From positions 4,817,501 through 4,881,500 of the forward strand of contig WPIO01000019.1 in the NCBI GenBank assembly GCA_009760855.2: a stretch of DNA of 64,000 nucleotides, written 5' to 3'. This document shows, piece after piece, positions 1 through 63,425 of this stretch (position 1 is its first letter; each line of letters starts with the position of its first letter). The position numbers were made by a program, and so were the translations under genes. The notes beneath the pieces are model-generated. The model was not told the origin of the DNA, made no database searches, and saw nothing but the letters and a program-made list of their open reading frames with translations. The stretch comes from Cristatella mucedo (taxonomy: Eukaryota > Bryozoa > Phylactolaemata > Cristatellidae).

Positions 1-92
1 GAAGGATTCGAACCCACGACCTCAGTAGTGCAGAGCAAGCATCTACCTTTAGGGCTATCTCGACCCTTACCGCTTGGGCAAACCAGTGTGGT
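1..92 (-). repeat. tRNA-derived SINE head, cut by the window edge
   Basis: Antisense B box (ggattcgaacccacgacc) at 3-20 and antisense A-box region (cgcttgggcaaacca) near 71-85. The arrangement matches the tRNA-related heads at 24.8 and 47.6 kb. Confidence 0.6.
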
Positions 93-239
93 GTTTGCAA
101 AAAAATTCAAAAATTGTTTAACCCTTGCTTGACGTTGTTGCTTCCCACCATCGCTGGCTTATGAGGAATGGTTTAAATGTGAGCTTAGCTAGATGCGCCT
201 CTTGGTCTAGTGCATCCTGGTGTCTTTAATTTCTTAGGA

Positions 240-2260
240 TAGCAATAATAATATTGCATTTGTATAGCACCATCAGGAAACGTGATGTCTTTCTAGTCTT
301 TACTAATGCTGTAAAGGATGAGTGATATGTTAGTGATTGAGTGATGATTTAGTGGTAGCATTCACAGTGTCAACATGCATTATAGTTGCAGCATGCACAG
401 TGCCAACATGTTTAATATGGTTAGTGATAGTATACACATTGTCAGCACGAATAAGCACACACAAAATAAATCTCAAGAACCCAGCAAATGTTTTGAGGAA
501 CAGGTGAATTTTAGCCGCTTTTTAAGTGTCGTCAAGTCAGAGGATGTCATGACGTCAGTGAGGAGTGAGTTCTAGCCTTTAGGAGAATACGAACTAAAGA
601 AACGGTCTCCGAAAGATTTGAGGTTAGTTTGAGGCACAGCTAAACGAGTTCAGTCATAAGAGATGATGGTATGATGCCGAGCTTTGTTATGGAGGAGTTA
701 CGATAGATAGGCTGGAGCAGGAGAATAAAGCTTCCTAGAAGTGAGTTATAGAACCTTAAGTTGATAAGCTGTTTGATTGGAGTCGGTGCATGATGGCGAG
801 GAGTAATATAATGTGATAACTGCAATGCTCACCACAGATAAGCCAAACTGCAGAGTTTTGCACCGGCTGTAAGCACCTGATTGCATAGGCTAGAAGACCT
901 GCAGCAGTGAGTAACAAAAGTTGAGGCAAGATGCCACAGATGCATGGACCAACTTTGACTTCGAATTTCTGTCTAAGTCGGCCCGAATGTTTTGCGATGT
1001 TACAAAGCTGAAAGTATGCAGATTTTATTTTGAAGCTGATGTGATTGTCTACTCTAGTGAAAGGTCACTGTAGAACGCTAGTCACTTTAGGACGCCTAGA
1101 TTTTGTACAAATTCTCCTTGAGATAAGCTGGCAGAGCCGATTTTGGGCGTTGAGGTTTCCAATATCCGAGTCGCACTTGGGTTTTCCAAGAACTAGTAAG
1201 TTGGCATAATTGTCGTTGAATTTGAGAACGTTTGCAGCCATTCAAGTGTGGATGTCAGCAATCAATGCAAGGGAGTTGAGAGAGTTTGACTCACTTAAAG
1301 GCTGGTAGGAATCAAAGCAATGGTACAGCTGTGTGTCATCGGCATTGACGCAAGGACCTATATTGTGCTTGGTGATTACATCGGCAAGAGAAAGAGTATA
1401 AATAGTGAAAAGAAGCGGACCAAGCACAGAGCCTTGGGATACCTCTACTTCTGTGGTTCCCGGATTATCGTTGCCCTCTGACGTCAAAGGTGCATACTCT
1501 CACACTAAGATAGGACCCAAACCATTGCAGTACTTTGCCAAGTGATTTCTGAATATGAGAGGTGCACGAGGACTTTGAGAACAATAGTATCAAACGCGGC
1601 CGAAAGATCGAGCAAGACAATCAGAGAGACTTTACCAATGTCTGAATTCCTGAGAATGTTGTTATTCTTCCTTAGCAATGCTGACTTAGTGCATTGCTCT
1701 ATGCTCTTGTTGCATTGTTCAATGCTCTAAAACCAGACCATAACTTACTTGCTAGGTTTGAGGTTTCAATATAAGAGTTCAGCTGGTCTTCCACAACTCG
1801 TTCCAGTGTCTTCATACCAACTGCTGTAGAGAGACCGGGCTGAAGTTGCCCAAGCACTCTTGGTTTAGTGTGCTTTCTTAATTTAGTGGCCTAACAACAG
1901 CCTTATTGAAGCTGTAGTAACACGACCTAAGGCTGACGACAATATTTATTATGTTAGTTATTTAAGGCCACAGCATCACAAAATGAGGATAGTGGGAGCA
2001 GGGGCCTGATGGCCAGTAGTCTTCTTTTACTGGGAGATGAATTTCAGGATGAGGTCACTAGTGGTAGTCTTGAATGCAGACATTGAGGGTTTCCAAGAAT
2101 TGATAGAGATGAGTCGTGTGTTGTTGGTACTGAGGGAGAGGAGTCCAGTGAGGATTCGATTACCTTGGGAAAAGATAGATGCTCTAGGGTTTTCTCTGCA
2201 TAGTACAGAGTGGAGGCAAGTCAAACCAATAGTCCCCTTTTTGAAAGGTTATGTTGCTTA
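240..2260 (-). mobile_element. CR1/L2-like LINE copy, antisense, degenerate
   Basis: The 3' tail (revcomp of ...ctatacaaatgcaatattattatt) lies at about 243-270. Going rightwards on the minus strand there are remnants of the C-terminal region (640-825), then the reverse transcriptase blocks [20 protein letters not shown] and [11 protein letters not shown] (1242-1487), then the upstream linker TTSDLILKFISQ (2027-2224). Stops and frameshifts are frequent, so it is a dead copy. It lies in the intron before the first visible exon of the cyclase. Confidence 0.85.
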
Positions 2261-2507
2261 TTTTACTACCGTAGTGTAACTTCATCTCAAAACCCCCTGT
2301 TTTTATAGTTTGTTTGGAAAATGACTGCCTCTTTCATACAACTTCTTTGTCAACTCTGCATTTATGCATGCAATGCTTGGCTGAAGGGCAGCTGGTAAGA
2401 CATTTTGTATTACCTTGTTAAAGTGGAAATTCGTGTGTTGGCATTCTAGCACATATGATTGATTCATCACCAGTTACGGTTTTTTGTTTCGCTGCATCCT
2501 ACTTCAG

Positions 2508-53712
<51,205 letters not shown>

Positions 53713-54483
53713 GAGCGCCTTGCAGCCCACTGCCGGAGGAGGGAAGGCGACGGCTGTGCCGAGAGAACAGATGCTCCAGCTGCCGGCGTCAAAGGAGCAG
53801 CCTGCCGCGAGTGATATTTGAACTCGATGTATGTGCCATTGACTCTTCCGTGACATTGGCTAGGGCCTGGCAGATCCAGCATGCGATACCCTGAGCACTA
53901 CTGAGGCGAGCTGTCCGTCGTAGCACGCCAGCTAGCTGGCTAGGCATCGGAAGTCGACAGGCTAAGCCTGTCGTCTGCCTTCAAAAAGAGGGAGGGGCCA
54001 GGCCAAAAGCATATCCTTTCAATGAAAGGCTGCTCGAGGCATGTAGGCACACCATTTACCCCAAGTGGAGCTGGCTGTAGTGATGAATGATCCCCCCCCC
54101 CGACCACGCGAGCTCTTTGCTGTTTTCTTGAACTGCCTTAGCGGCACATTAAAGCTGACCAAATGCAAGCTGCTGATTTCCTCTATTATTCTCGTATGCT
54201 GTCATGGGGCATACGAAAAAAGTTCGGATACGGTAAGTTCAAACTATTGTAACAGGGTGTGCTCGAATACTTGAAGCTGACTAATTTCAGCAAGAATTTG
54301 CCAATTTTCCTGTTGTAAAAGCATGCTTTCTACAACATACACGAGTAGCACATTAACTCTCAGCTTCTGGAGCCATTGCTCGCAGGCATTTCACGAGAGT
54401 ATGGACAGTTAATTATAAATGCTTGTCAGCTTCTTTGGTAATCCTGTAGATAGTATAATTCACAATCTAGTCTTGAGTAACTA

Positions 54484-54720
54484 TTAAGCTTTAAGATCTT
54501 TAGCTTGCGACTGGGGCAAGTAGACCCTAATCCTGTTCACTGATCGAACATTATGACTAACTGTTGAAGAAGAAGTCTGAATAAATGTTTTGAAAGTAAG
54601 ATCTCCCAAGACGCTACACAGATTGCAAGGACTCCATAACGATCTCGCCTTAGCACCTCGATTAATCAATGGAAGCCACTGATTTCAGGCGTGCATTAAG
54701 GATTTCCTAGGAGTTCTAGA
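54484..54720 (-). mobile_element. Second LINE family fragment, antisense
   Basis: The minus frame FKTFIQTSSSTVSHNVRSVN, RIRVYLPQSQAKDL parallels FKSFIQKTASTASHHIRSLS, KIRSCLPQWLVKNL of the element at 57.4 kb. Short and degenerate. Confidence 0.65.
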
Positions 54721-54797
54721 CATTATTAATCTCAGTTGCACATGCAGACAGACAGATTAAACTGACTTAAAGAATTTGTACCATCTACTAAGGGCAC

Positions 54798-54803
54798 AAT
54801 AAA
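54798..54803 (+). terminator. Candidate poly(A) signal AATAAA for the guanylyl cyclase gene
   Basis: An AATAAA hexamer lies about 1.09 kb after the stop codon, the normal distance for an animal 3' UTR. Another (54580-54585) lies inside an antisense LINE fragment. No transcript evidence supports either one. Confidence 0.25.
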
Positions 54804-54834
54804 ATGAGCATAAGCCTAACCACCCATCATAATA

Positions 54835-54915
54835 TTAATAAGACCTTTTTACTGCACTCTAGAAGAACTAAATCTCTTTCTAGGTACTTTAAATATCCTG
54901 TAAAGTCATGAGCTA
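54835..54915 (-). mobile_element. LINE/SINE tail fragment, antisense
   Basis: aatattaataagaccttttt-actgcactctagaagaactaaatctctttctaggtactttaaatatcctg is a decayed antisense tail hairpin. Confidence 0.55.
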
Positions 54916-57004
54916 GGCCAAAACTGATTAATGCATCTTACTATAGCATGGTGAACTTGTTTAGAGTTTTTATTGGAGAAGTCAAGTACAGTAATCGTTA
55001 CAGCAGAATAATTGTCAAATATGTATGTTTATACGTGTGGCTGCTGGGTTTTGTCTATCTTATTTCATTTTCCCATAGGGTCGCTCTAAAATCCCGAGAT
55101 TAGTCAGCGCCACAAAACTAAGGTCATCCTCTGTCGCTGGTGGAAGCCGATCACATCCTGCTAAGCATTTTCATACTCATCTATGCAATGTGCGAGACAC
55201 TAATAAATATAGTATTGTAGCAGCCATTCGAAAAGCAGGGAGGCCCGTTGCATGACCTTGGCCTGATACTTAAAATCAAAGTCAAGGTTCAGTAGTCATT
55301 AGCTATTTCATGGTTACGTCACTGTATGCCATCGGCTACCCTGACGCTACACAAACTTTAGTGCTCAGTAAGCCACTGAATGAATCATGTAGACAATCTC
55401 CGTATTTGACATTGTCTTACTCGCTGGATTAGGACATATTGCAAGATCGTCTTATGTGTTAATAAAGTAAGCCATTTTCGAATGAAATATTTCCGGTTTG
55501 AGACAATACCCATGAGAACTGGTTTTGTGAAAAGCAGCTTCGTCCGTCTTGTTTGTTGGGATGTGCGTATTTCATAACTCTTCTGTATCGTTCGCTTTTG
55601 GAGACTTGCGGCTGCTGCTGAGCGATTCGGTGCGAATAGCTTAGCTGGAAACAGAATGGCCTCAGGCAGCTGCCGTGATTCAGTGGGAGCTGCTCGAGAT
55701 GCTTCGAGGTAGCTGGCACACGCTCGTGCGTGCGTGCTCTCGCAGTGCTCTCTGCACCCCGAAAGTACATCAACATGCACTGCTATCTGAGCCAAGGTAC
55801 CTATCGCGGCACCTGACCATTAATTGCACCTACTAGGCATGTGTATATTTGAGCGAATATTCCTGTACAGCGAAAGACCTGTTGCCGATGCCTTCAGCAT
55901 CGTCTGCTAACAGAACCCGAGAGGAAGCGAAGGATCCGAAGCAAAACGCACGTCTAAGCTTGTGAACAGCGTACCGGGCCACTGGAGCAGTCACTTCAAA
56001 TGCGCTGGTGTCACGACTGCATTGCTCACAGGGACTGAGAGTAGCTCTTCAAACAATCAAAGAACGTGAGTTGTGGCAGATTAAGCAGGAATATTACTCT
56101 TCGGAGACTGGTATGCCTCACATCGATTAAGCCAATCTGCAGCCTGAGCAGGCCGCTTTCAGGAGGTGACTCCGCCTAAAAACGAAAGGAGCGCTGGGTC
56201 TGCAATTTTATTCGCGATTTTTCGGAAGCACGACCTTGAATGATAGACAGCTTGAGGCTTCGGGGAAAGAGCAACTAGCGATTGCCAGGAGCAGCGTGCG
56301 ATTAGCAGCGTTTACCAGCGCTCGGACCAGGGACAGTTTCACTGCGGTCTGTGTCGTCTTTCAGCGGGCTCGTTTCAGTCAGCCCGACCGAGTCATGACC
56401 ATCGTGATGAACAATACTCTTCTGCAACGAGCAGTGATATCGTACAACCATGCTGCTCATCGATGCGATGGTATGCCGCGATACAAAAATGTACCTCTAT
56501 TCAAATCAACGAATTATTACGGCATTTGCCGCATTTACAGCTAATGCCTAAGACACTATGTCGTAGAGTACGGCTTAATTTGCAGCTTATGCGGAGCAGT
56601 CCTTCGGCCTACTATGACTGCAAGGCTTGAGCTTTGACAAGCAGTTCGGTAGCCAAAGGAGTTTATATACTGCTCACCTGGACCTCGCAGGGAAAGCATA
56701 AATGATTCAGTATACCTAGGAAGAGGCAAGCTATGAATGGGGTCGCTTGATCGCACTATACAGGTCACGACGTTCAGAGCACGGTACGTAAGACCGCGAG
56801 AGTAGAAGTGGTCCTATCCACTGACCCTCGTTGTGAAAACCCAAAAAAACGCAACCCTTTCCAGGACGCATCAGGTGTGGCCGGTTGCAAACTCTGCCAG
56901 CTGGCCTCCGGACTGCAACAGACGAAAGAAAAGCCGCGAGCCACGGAAGTCGGGGATGCTCGAGGAGTTTAACGAGGAGCTAGCTCCTCCTTAAACTCCT
57001 CCGC
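54916..57004 (+). other. Downstream of the cyclase gene: no gene recognised
   Basis: Composition becomes GC-richer from about 55.5 kb. The frames on both strands (for example minus 55385-55795) carry no motif I know. Confidence 0.4.
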
Positions 57005-58340
57005 TCCCCCCCCCCCCGCCGGGCTTTGACTGTTCAATCCGTGTCGTGTGGGGGTCAGGTCTCAGACATAAGAAGGGTCACCTGTGGAGTCCCTCAAGGG
57101 TCTGTGCTCGGTCCCTTGCTGTTCTCCATTTATACACAACCTCTGGGAAAAGTGATTAAGGCCCATGGAATAGGATATCACTTCTATGCTGACGATACTC
57201 AGTTGTATTTGTCATTTAAACCATTGGAATCTGCTGCAGCAACTGAGAAACTGAATGCTTGCCTTGCCGATATTCGATCCTGGATGTCTGACAAGTTCCT
57301 GAAATTAAATGACGATCAAACCGAACTGCTGCTCATAGGACACCCTAAGCGTGTGGCTGGATTAAAAGGCTTTGCTGTTCTAATAGGTGATGCTATTGTG
57401 TGACCTTCACCACGTGCTCGTAATCTAGGTGTCGTGTTCGACAGCTGCCTCAATTTCAAAAGCTTCATTCAGAAGACTGCCTCTACAGCTAGCCATCACA
57501 TCCGATCCCTATCCAAGATTAGAAGCTGTCTCCCACAGTGGCTTGTAAAAAATTTAACTAGCTCTTTAGTTCTGTCTCGGCTTGATTATTGTAATTCCCT
57601 TTTGGCTGAGCTGCCAAAGAAAGCTATTACGCCACTACAGCGGACTATGAATATGGCTGCAAGGCTGGTCTTCAAGTCCCAGCGGTTTGAGCTCGTGTCA
57701 CCTCTGCTGAAAGAGCTAGGATGGTTGCCGGTTGAGCAAAGGATACAGAGCAAAATTCTTACGCTGCCCCACAAGGCCCGCCACGGCTTGGCTCCTTCGT
57801 ACCTAGCTGAACTGCTGCATCAGTTTCAGCCTGTTCGCGCCCTCAGGTCCTGTGTGGACAATAAATTAGCTGTCCCATTCCTCCGCTTAAAGACAGTTGG
57901 CGACAAAAGCTTTAGCTCTGCAGGTCCTAGACTGTGGAACTCGCTTCCACAATTCTTACGCAACGACAACTACTCTCCAACTGCTGACTATGGCACATCT
58001 TTTTCAGCGGTCCTGAACTGCTACTTCTATGCTACTCACTACCTCAACTGCTCTCCTGACTCTGCTATGCTTCCCACTTTCTCTTTGTTACGTGAGACGA
58101 AGTCTGTTGGCTACCGAATGCGTACCGAAAGCCGCTTAGGCTGTGAGTGCGCTATACAAAACTCTCCTGCGCAGCACCCACATGATCTTTATGACTTTGG
58201 AGTTACTGACGGAGATACATTGCCCTGCTCGGCCATGTGCCGAGGCCCGCTTACGGTGCAGCAAATGTCACTGCCTGGAGCTCTAGACGTGCTAAACGGA
58301 GGCATTCTACAGCCCAACTGCTGGCTTAAAATTTAGTGTC
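57005..58340 (+). mobile_element. Second LINE family (CR1/L2-like), 3' half
   Basis: Two frames, 57026-57403 and 57434-58336, separated by a single TGA/frameshift. Motifs in order: [115 protein letters not shown]. It is clearly a different element from the 8.4 kb family (different linker and 3' UTR, no AAAGCGCC hairpin seen). Preceded by a C10 run at 57007-57016. Confidence 0.88.
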
Positions 58341-58739
58341 TCGTAATCTAAAGGTCTTTCAGACACAGATCCCTACTCACTGATCAAGCCGCATGCACCG
58401 GCTGCCAAAACATTGCCGTGGGCAGGGGTGCCAAATGTACAGCTGTACTTTCGAAAGCTCCAGACCGTTGCAAAGCAGCAGGCAGAATTTCACGCCACAG
58501 ATGTGCCTCTGATCAGCGTGTGCCAGAGACACTTACAGCATTCTTTGGTTCCGACTGTTGCAGCTCCAAGTTTTCATCGCCTTCTTTCTCAACGAACAGG
58601 TGCCCTTTGGCTTCCTCGGCATCGATCGGCGCGGCATCGAGCGGCGCCGTTGTAGCAGCGTAGACGCCTCCGACGGCAGCTGGCTCCGCCTTCTTTTGCA
58701 TTCTCCTACAATCGGAGCTTAATGATGCGACGGTGATCT

Positions 58740-59235
58740 GCATCGTCGTGGCGACTTCTTATGCTATACTGACTACAGTGGCTCCAAAATGTCACCACCT
58801 CTAGACCTTGCACATCAGAAGTAAGACTAAGGGCTCTGTTTCCGATATTATGTGGCCGATGTAATGTAATGTATCTCCATCTGTAACTCCATAAAGTCAT
58901 CAAAAACTGGGTGGGTGTTACAAGAGAGAGTTTTTTCAAAGTTGCACTCAACGCCTAAGTGGCTTTCGGGGCGGTAGCCAACAGACCACGGCTTACGAAA
59001 CAAAGAGAAAGTGAGAAGCATAGCTGAGTCAGGAGAGCAGTTGAGGTGGTAAGTAGCATGGAAGTAGCAGCTCAGGACGGCTGGAAAGAATGTGCCACAG
59101 TCGGCAGCAGGAGAATAGATATAGTTGCTTGAGAATTATGGAAGTGAGTTCCACAGTCATGAACCCGCAGAGAAAAAGCATCTGTCGCCATGGGTCTTTA
59201 AGTGTAGAAATTGAGCACAGCTTCAAACCCACACA
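58740..59235 (-). mobile_element. Second LINE family 3' end, antisense
   Basis: On the minus strand ctgtggaactcacttccat...ccgactgtggcacattctttccagc...ctgctacttccatgctacttac...ctcaactgctctcctgactc mirrors 57932-58068 of the sense copy. Together they form a large inverted repeat. Confidence 0.8.
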
Positions 59236-59280
59236 GTATTAAGGACTATAGATGTATCTTTTTGTTCACATACTTTTACA

Positions 59281-59462
59281 GCACATACCTTTCAATCCCC
59301 TGATCCTGTACATACCCTGCAATTCTCCGATCCAGTACATGCACTGCAATTCTCCGATCCAGCACATACTCTGCAATGTCCTGATCCAGCAAACACCCTG
59401 GTAACCCTTGATCCAGCAATCTTGTCCCCTGCAATCCCCTGATTCAGCGCATACCCTACATT
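59281..59462 (+). repeat. 27-bp minisatellite, about six units
   Basis: Units of the form acatrccctgcaattctccgatccagy follow one another at 27-bp spacing, with differences between units and one longer irregular unit near 59400-59440. Confidence 0.75.
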
Positions 59463-60037
59463 CTCGATAGCGTCTGAGCCCGGCCTTTAATTACATTTAT
59501 AGGCGAAAAAAGTCACATTCTTTTGTGGCTTTTCCTTTCGGGTAATCGAATAGTGCTGATGACTTTGGTATTAGTAAGAGAGTAAGTAGTTCTCCGTTGC
59601 AGCACATATGCTTTATGGGCCTTCACGTGTTCAATTTTTTGAAAATATTTGGTATGTCAGTTTCATACCTGCATTAAAAAAATGTGTTCCACAATCCAGA
59701 AGGGTATTGCTATAACCCCGGGCATCCCATAAAAACCGGCGTGTCGTAATCCCATCGCTAGGCGCTGAGCCCTACTGGCTGCCCCAGAACTTGCTGGCTT
59801 GTCCTGTTGTTAGTGCTTAGCGGTTCGTAGCGGCTGCCACTGCCAGGGAACAGCTAGGAAAGCGGTAGCTTGCAGTCGCGGAGCAGTAACACATTTGGAA
59901 TCCTTGACTGAGAAGGCGACAAGCTGAACCTTGATTTGTGCAGCAGCCATCCAAAGTAAACATTAGAACGCGATTATTGCAGACGAACAGTATGCAGTGC
60001 AGTGAAAAGTATGAGCGCAGTAAAAGACTGGCGCTCG
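59463..60037 (+). other. No gene recognised
   Basis: Unique sequence left of the candidate minus-strand transmembrane exon. It would be intron of that gene if it is real. Confidence 0.35.
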
Positions 60038-60043
60038 ACTTAC

Positions 60044-60116
60044 CTCCTCCGAAAGCAGACAAACATGATGATAGCGACGATGAAGAAAGCACCGACTACG
60101 ACACCGACGATAACAC
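60044..60116 (-). CDS. Candidate transmembrane exon of a second gene (minus strand)
   Basis: Read on the minus strand, an acceptor ending ccaactag (60117-60118) is followed by 73 nt encoding VIVGVVVGAFFIVAIIMFVC and FRRR, ending AG before a perfect GTAAGT donor (60043-60038). This is an uninterrupted hydrophobic helix with a basic stop-transfer end, typical of a type I membrane protein. The frame is phase 1 in and phase 2 out, the same phases as the guanylyl cyclase transmembrane exon. The region upstream on the minus strand is also open for 15 codons. I found no convincing neighbouring exons, so the gene's identity is unknown. The plus-strand acidic ORF across it (59938-60120) is probably its shadow. 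Confidence 0.4.
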
Positions 60117-62435
60117 CTAGTTGGCGTGCCAAGTTTGCCAACAGAATAGGTATGTGTACACATAAGCACACGCACGAGCGTGCACGTACACACAACACAC
60201 AAACCGCGAGTGCTAACGTTCACGGCTCGTTTGCTCGACCGGTTCTTTCAGCAAGAACAAAGAAGACCTATTTGCCAGGAGATCGCGGCTAGTCAGCCCC
60301 CTGGTTCGTTAGGTAAGCTCCACAGTGAGTCTCGGCGCGAGCTCCGGGGTGGGGGACGAGAGCGCACAGCAGCCGACGAGAAATTTTCCACCTGGTCAAC
60401 TGCTCACCAATCGATGTCTTGTCATGCTCGACTGCAAATAGAAGGTTTTCTATTAAGCTCACGAGTGAGCTGCCTGACGCTCGCTGGACGCAGCTGAAAT
60501 TACTGGACTGTCACAGAGTACAGCAGAAATGCAGAGACTTTCGATTATAAACTATGCGATCAGGCACAGTGCAAGCAAGTGGGAGCATATAATCGCTAAT
60601 GGCGAGCTTCCGGTGCGGCCATGTGTCAAGAGCCAGGAATGTAAAAAGCTTGCACGAACAGGAAGAAGAGAGATTAAAATCCGTGCCTTCGGCGATATAT
60701 CTGGCTAATGGCGACTGCTGTCAGCAGGTAATTCAGCACTAGTTGATCAGACTGGTAGTAATGAAAATCGGCCACAAATCCGGAGCAGAGGCGAAGATGG
60801 CTATTATTGGCTGGTGAGCTGCACCTCGACCGGTAAAATGTCTGGCTCGAAACGTGTGCGCAGGTCATCGAGATATGAGTGATGCAAAATTGTAACGAAA
60901 TGTGAACCCGGCAGAATGCAACAATAGCGATGCAAGTAATGAAACGAGCTTGTTGGGCCCATCAGCTACAGCCCACTGCGATGAGGTAGTCTAGTGCTCC
61001 AGGGTTCGTGAAGAGCAAGGGCAGCCACAGAGGCAGATCTCAAAGGCAGGCATCATTCCACCGAGCATTATCGGCGGCTGCTGCCGCCAGCCGTCAATCA
61101 GTGATTGTGCAGCGGCAGGCAGGACTCGTGTCGGGAGCTGCACTGTCTGTCGTTCAGCCGAGTTCTGCGCCGCTGTCACTTTGCACTGGTGCAGCGCCCT
61201 GCCAGTGAGCGTTGCACTCGAGCGCTTCTGCCTGCTGTGCTGGAACAGCGCAGGGCGAGCGTATGCATACCGTGGTAAGAGATTGGAGCCAAAGTAGTTC
61301 CGTTGCTGCCGATCGTCGGCGGTGAGGGCATCTTCAGCGACGTTTGGTTACCTAGAAATTAAATACTCATTCAAAGGCGCTGCAGCGAAAAAGAAAACAC
61401 TTCAATTTTTCCTCTGACCTAAAACTGTACAAAGAAAAAACGATTTGATTTATTTTCTCGGAATTCAGCTGCTGCGGCTGAGGATAAGCGAGAGAGCATG
61501 GACCGCTTCAGCAAGGGGAAGGTCGTGCACCCACCATACAACACTCTAGGTCGTGCACTGCCGTACAACACTCCAGCTCCAGCGAGAGCTATCATTATAT
61601 ACTATAATGTCAATTCTACGCCCGGGAAAAATCACGAAAAACTCCAACTTCGCTTTTGAAGACGGGCCTGATGGTCTACGGACACAGCTGGCAAGCCCGC
61701 TATACGGACATGCCATATTGGCAACGGCGCAGTTCTTTTATAACGTAGCAAAATCTTTATTGGAAGAAGAAAGAAAGAATATCGCTGAGTCCCCCGTGCG
61801 TGCCGTTTTCGCTGCATTTCTGCTGAGTGTGACATGCTCTTGGGCATCTTCTCCAGTCTCTTGCTTTCGTTAAAATTTCGCAAGTGACACATTCTTCGAG
61901 TTTTGAGCGAACCATCCACTTGAACTTCTTCTCCAGTCCTTTCCTGCTGACGAGTTGGAAGAAAATCTTGGTCTTGCTGAATGTCGGCATTACCACGTTG
62001 AGCGGATTTCTCTGCAGGTTTTCGGTGCCTCTTGATACACGCATTTATTCTGTGCCCTTTGCTCTCTTTCATTCATCATGTATTGCTATCAAAATTTGGT
62101 CCTTTTTCCCTTTAGCCTCTTTCCGATGAAATTCGATTTCTAGCTAAGAGATGAAATCTCGCCATCTGCAGCTAATTAATTTCGAGCGCTTTCTTCGCGC
62201 TTTCTTCGCACGGGCTAACGAATCAACCGGGACAACCATTCACAAGACGTACGGCAGTACTTTAAAATTATATTGATGCATTCAAGTTTCAACCATGAGA
62301 TTGTATGTTTCGTACCAATTTATGGATGCGAATGCCACGGGCTCACTTCCCATCAGTCGCACTAGCCAAGCAGCAGTGAGTTCGGTTTACGGGAGGCATG
62401 CAGCACTTACGGGATAGACATAAAAAACTACAGCG
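60117..62435 (+). other. No gene recognised; GC-richer
   Basis: Short CA-rich tract near 60161-60200. Overlapping minus-strand frames at 61632-62072 and 61757-62044 are basic and Cys-containing but match nothing I know. Confidence 0.35.
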
Positions 62436-62562
62436 TGCTCGCTCTTCACAACTGAGGCTGTGGGTTCAAATCCTGCAGAGGGTGATCCTTCATTGATGGT
62501 GGTGATAGATTAAGGCTCTTCTGCCGCTATGCAACTGAGACTGGTAAATCAGCTAATATTAT
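62436..62562 (+). repeat. tRNA-derived SINE, sense
   Basis: ctgtgggttcaaatcctgcagagg (B box) then ggtggtgatagattaaggctcttctgccgctatgca and gtaaatcagct, the common SINE 3' end. Confidence 0.7.
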
Positions 62563-62611
62563 TAAGCTGACTAACAATGACCCGTGATAAATCACGAGAT
62601 ATCGAATTTAC

Positions 62612-62692
62612 CTTTGCAGCAAATGTAAATCGCCTTGAGAGAGATTGGGTTCTCTGAGGAGGCTTTATCAAGTGCATTATTGTTATTATTAT
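62612..62692 (+). mobile_element. LINE 3' tail only, sense
   Basis: tttacctttgcagcaaatgtaaatcgccttgagagagattgggttctctgaggaggctttatcaagtgcatt(att)n. About 80 bp, the shortest LINE copy in the window. Confidence 0.88.
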
Positions 62693-63258
62693 TTAGATTT
62701 CTGCCGCTGAAAAGTTTATAAAGATAAAATCTCACTCAAATGCAAAGCAGTTATACATTTTAAACATTCATTTTAACCTAAGCATATGCCTGCTGTAATA
62801 TATTTATTTCATTCGTAACTTAATATTTATTTACAGTCATCAAACTCTGACCTCAGCTAACATGACGTATGGGACGTACATTCAAACTAATGGAAGTTGA
62901 TCATACTGCAAGTAGCGAAAAAACCATTAGGAAATTTAAGTAACAGACAGATTTCATATGGCACATCGTCAGATAAAGCAGCCTTCAATCGAAACACGCG
63001 GGGAGCATGACTGCACGGCGGCAGCGGTGGTCTGGAGCAGGTTACCTACGGGCTGCCGCTACTGCTGCTTTAGTGGTGGCGCAGTGCACGCTCTGTGACG
63101 GGAAGTGCAAGGCTGCCGTACAAGCAGCCGGAAAGCAGCAGTTCGGCCCTTCGAGGCTCACTAAGGGGTGGCAAAGGGTGTGCTAAGAACTAGCTAGGTA
63201 GCTGTCGCCGACAGGCCAGATCATGCGAGGGAGGCAAGACCTCTCAAGAAGTCTGGCC
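62693..63258 (+). other. No gene recognised
   Basis: AT-rich then GC-rich (from about 63000) unique sequence. Confidence 0.35.
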
Positions 63259-63259
63259 G

Positions 63260-63301
<42 letters not shown>

Positions 63302-63425
63302 GCACGAATGCACACTCATACACACGCACTCACACACACACACACACGCATACACGCACACTTACACACGCACGCACTCACACGCACACATACACACACA
63401 TGCGTGAGGGGCAAACACGCACGTA
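63259..63425. repeat. (CA)n microsatellite, mixed
   Basis: Pure CA at 63261-63294, then interrupted cacgca/cacatac repeats to about 63425. The Thr-His and Arg-Thr frames are artefacts. Confidence 0.95.

Noticed and set aside
59938-60120. Plus-strand acidic frame as a gene
   Set aside because: Its acidic run is the complement of the hydrophobic minus-strand helix bounded by splice signals.
61632-62072. 146-codon minus-strand frame and its Cys-containing neighbour frame as genes
   Set aside because: Two overlapping frames are both open, no motif is recognised and no clear splice sites were found.
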